This document shows, piece after piece, positions 60,780 to 64,000 of a stretch of 64,000 nucleotides of DNA. The notes under the pieces were generated by a model. It worked only from the letters and a program-made list of their open reading frames with translations, was not told the DNA's origin and ran no database searches. The stretch's first letter is position 1, and the number at the start of each line of letters is the position of its first letter. The translations under genes and the position numbers were made by a program. Source of the DNA: Ascidia mentula (lineage: Eukaryota; Chordata; Ascidiacea; Phlebobranchia; Ascidiidae); NCBI GenBank assembly GCA_947561715.1, contig OX387200.1, positions 10,108,501 to 10,172,500 of the forward strand. The letters run 5' to 3'.

Positions 60780-61802
60780 TCACGTAAAGCCATCTTCTAT
60801 TTGAGATTGCATTCAGAGAATATATGTGAAGAGGTTTCTTTATGAGAAGTGTTCTCCTTTCTCAAATAAAATTAATTCCTTTGCTGTCTGTGTAGTTGCA
60901 CATTGACCACTCTCTGGTCGGCTGAACAACAAGACTATTTATTCCACTTTGTGGTCACTTTGCAGTCGACATCGATCTGTAATGTACTAAACTTGTTGTG
61001 AACTACCATGCATCTCATCGTTATTGCCTCATGAGTACATAAAATAAAATTTTATACTGACCGTGACTAAAATATTTTTTTTACCGCACTGGTATTTGAA
61101 CCCATATCAGGTTTGGCTTATTTCTCATAAATAACGACAATAGAATAGAATTTCTCGCTACAGCGAATATACAAACGGTGCGTGGTATTTATCGACTGAT
61201 ATGCAAATTTATGACGCCATTAAAAATTCGAATTCGACCGAATAAGGGTTGCAGGTATTCGGATTAGTAAAATCCCATTCTTTTTAGGGTAAGGTGATCT
61301 CTGATATTTATAAATGAACATGTTTTCTCCCGCTAATGTTATCTCTTCCCGAATTGTCAGTGGAGCAAAATGTAATTTTAGCTCAAATATATTCAGCAGC
61401 AAATCCATCAATAGAGAACAAAAATGTTGATTTTTCTACAGTTGGAAACTGTGACGTTTATTTCGCATACGCAAGCATTTTGATATTTCTTACAATAATC
61501 ATTCGTAGCGTTTTTGACTTTTTTCATTTCATGGAAAGCAACCAGTAAGAATAAACACAAGACTATGAACAGAATCAATTTAAAATAATCAATACGAGGA
61601 AATACATTGCATGGCGTCATATATGACGTCAATGGTGCTTTGAAGCAGTTTTAAGTGGTTCTGTAAACTACAGAACTTGCAAATGTTTGTGACTAAAAAA
61701 ATGATTGCATTCTGCGATGTCATCTATCCACGTTTTTACATTGTTCGGTGACGCCAGGTTGATTTGAGGGCAAGGAGATCACGTGATAACGATATACTGA
61801 TA

Positions 61803-64000
61803 TCAGATTATTATTTCGTAATGTCCCTCGTCCTCCGGTAGAGCTGCAGGACCAGCCCTGAGGTTCAGATAAACACTTTCGACAGCAGAGAACTCCTAGG
61901 CTTCTCGTCCAGGTAGTAATCGACGTTGATCATTTGCGCTGCAACAAGGGTTACGTCATCACTCGAACACAAGCGAAACATGATTACAAAAATTTAATCC
62001 TCACTACATGGGTTGGCTTTCTGGGGTCTCGACTGTTGCAACCATCTCCATTCTTTCGGGTTTCGCGACTGCATAAAAACATATAGGTCGTGAAAGGAGG
62101 AAGAAAGTGGCGTATATTCTTTGCATGGTCGCGTCGATTCGAACAAGTTACAATGCTTGTATGCTGTGAGGTTGGATATGAGCAACTTAAACGCTAGGAA
62201 AAAGGGAGCCTGGCACAGTGCTTGCAGCAATATGGTATCGGTGAGGAAATGCCGTCATATCTACCGACAACAATAGAACGTGGACAAGAAACCAAAATAT
62301 CAAGATAAGATTTCGCAAATTTAATCGCCAAGCTCAATTCTGTATTCTCCGGTGATTTCTAATAGGTGCAACAGAAGCGAACCCAGCGATTAAAACTACA
62401 ATCATACGTAAGTTAAATACTTACTTCTTCTGGAGGCTGCAAGGCGATGACGTCGAACACCAACAATCACACCCGCTACTATTATAACAACACACGCAAC
62501 CAACACTATTGGTAGAATGATATCAAGTATAGAAATATATTTTTGTCAGGGGAATTGTTTACGGCAGTTGGTGATTCGTTTTTAGTGTCAGCTCTATTGT
62601 GTGCGCAGCATTAAACGGAGGTCCAGAGATGATTTCATTGGACGTGAGGTTCGAAGTTATCACCACATTTTTCGTGGTTGTTCCTCCTGTAATAAAATCG
62701 ATTTCCTAATAAGTGGCATTTGACATAGTGTGAGTGCAACATTTGTGAGGCAATTACAATTTGTTTAAAAATTATAAAATAGTTTTATATGAGTTAACTT
62801 TTAACCAATAATGACCCATATTATTGCCTTGTCTGCTGTCTGAAATCTCATCAAAATAAGTGATGACAAAAAAAAATTGGTTACTGGGCTATACTAATAA
62901 GTTCAATGGTTCTGAGGAACTTTTCAGTTTTCCAGCGTGTTTTACCACAAAAAAATAGGCCTGTATAACGTGCTTTGAAATTAAAGTAGTGTCTCGTGAT
63001 AGGACAAATACATAAATGTTTGCTTCGAACAAACCTGGCTTGGTAACTTGCACTTTACCATTTCCTGCTGTTGGTGGATTCGATGTGATTCCCAAGCTGA
63101 CAAATGTTTCCTGGTGCAAGGTTACATATTTTCGAATTACTTTGTCAGGGATTATGGACCGATCTGCAAGGAATGATAAGAATTTTAAAAGATCCCGAAA
63201 CCAACTTACGCGACAAGTATTACTTTGAACAGTATTTTGAACAGGGTTCGTTTTTTCTGTACGGTCATGATACGGAGCAATAATCAATATGATAAACACC
63301 AGACATTAATCAAACACTAAGCGAGGAAGTTACGATAAAACAAACCCAATTTATGAAACGAGCTTTCTATAAAAAAATGTGAAACCGAAAATGAGTAATT
63401 TGGAAACAACCCAGAGAATCTCCACACAACAATGGTGATATCTTAGAAATAGTTTTGCCCACAATACTTGGTTGCGAAAGCGAATTTCTTTGGTGTATAC
63501 TGGTTAAGGGTGACGAGTTTCCTTACATTGAACGTTAAGTTTCAGATATCTTGATGTCGATTGTTTGTGTTCCTTGGAGTTTTGGTAACACGACACCAAG
63601 GTTCCGTGGTCTGAAGCCGTCACTTGAATGAACGCAAATGCGAACTGAAACGAAATGTATAATTTACTTAATTTATTTAAACTTTGTTCTGAAATCAGTT
63701 CACATTTGTGCATAAGTTAGTAACATAGGTTTAATCTAAATCATAAACATACTTCTTTGCCCCAATACACTTGGTTGCCCACGCTTATATAAACAGAATT
63801 CATGTCATCGCTCAATTTCTTGCAATAAAACAGAGCTTTTCCCTCGGTCAACGTAGTTGTGTTGGAGGATTTGATATCCACAAACAAACCTATAAAATTC
63901 CCCATTAATTAAAAGAAAATGCTCAAATTTTCGACAATCCCAAATATATTTAAGTCACCTTTCCAACACGATTCATTGTTCAATCCGGCAGTCGCCTGGT
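61803..64000 (-). pseudogene. Receptor 3' cassette e, unit 3 (cut by window edge)
   Basis: Exons in transcript order: Ig 1 start exon beginning near 63963 and running off the window, 63753-63889, 63527-63644, 63035-63163, 62425-62686, 62005-62068, 61803-61938. The transmembrane exon is 5 bases shorter than in d (262 versus 267) and meets a stop before the helix. The tail exons are open and keep YVND-, SVYLNL- and HYEI-type motifs, though e has ANDQ where others have VNDQ at the exon start. e shares its 4-base loss with b, so the two are related by copying or conversion. The unit's CUB exons lie beyond the window. Confidence 0.6.

Larger units (their letters stand above)
53484..64000. repeat. 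Tandem segmental duplication, unit 3 (cut by window edge)
   Basis: Third unit. Starts with the same AMPD exon relics, interrupted by a 4.4 kb LINE at 53814-58213, then follows unit 2 closely to the edge. It lacks about 550 bases present in unit 2 (38624-39171), the gap falling after 60882. The window ends inside the Ig cassette. Confidence 0.9.

Overview
Eukaryotic, AT-rich DNA with short introns and tightly packed genes. The best organism clue is at 58201-58216 (minus strand): a 16-base sequence identical to the Ciona spliced leader as I recall it. A sea-squirt (Ciona-type tunicate) is therefore the most likely source, and the gene content fits an invertebrate chordate.

Layout. (1) 1-1648, plus strand: the last six exons of the translation factor gene EIF2B3. 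(2) 2123-11897, minus strand: AMP deaminase (AMPD), eighteen recognisable exons, converging on EIF2B3 with a shared palindromic poly(A) signal. One AMPD intron carries a 4.2 kb head-to-head pair of Penelope-like retroelements (6626-10864). (3) From about 6181 to the right edge the DNA is a tandem segmental duplication of three units (about 6181-35621, 35622-53483, 53484-64000+). Each unit begins with a copy of the AMPD 5' exons and continues into a receptor gene on the minus strand. Only the first unit's AMPD exons belong to the working gene; those in units 2 and 3 are broken relics.

The main content is the receptor gene, which I reconstruct from splice sites and matching intron phases as one reading frame: seven CUB domains, an unrecognised extracellular domain of about 117 residues, two Ig-like domains, a transmembrane helix and a cytoplasmic tail with ITIM/YxN/YxxL tyrosine motifs. 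Unit 2 (40093-47676) has a complete set of these exons except for a convincing start exon. Unit 1 has one CUB ectodomain (24213-29792) followed by three tandem 3.3 kb copies of the Ig-Ig-TM-tail cassette (c, b, a). Unit 3 shows one cassette (e), cut by the window edge. All five cassettes keep the tyrosine-motif tail open; three keep the transmembrane frame. I know of no described gene with this architecture.

Mobile DNA dates the events: a tRNA-bearing fold-back insert is shared by units 1 and 2; another is only in unit 1; a full-length LINE with two open ORFs and a spliced-leader 5' end (53814-58216) sits only in unit 3; a Ty3/gypsy fossil (34443-35410, 52305-53272) was duplicated with the units. 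The unit junctions fall at the end of a 40-bp-arm hairpin containing a hammerhead-ribozyme-like core.
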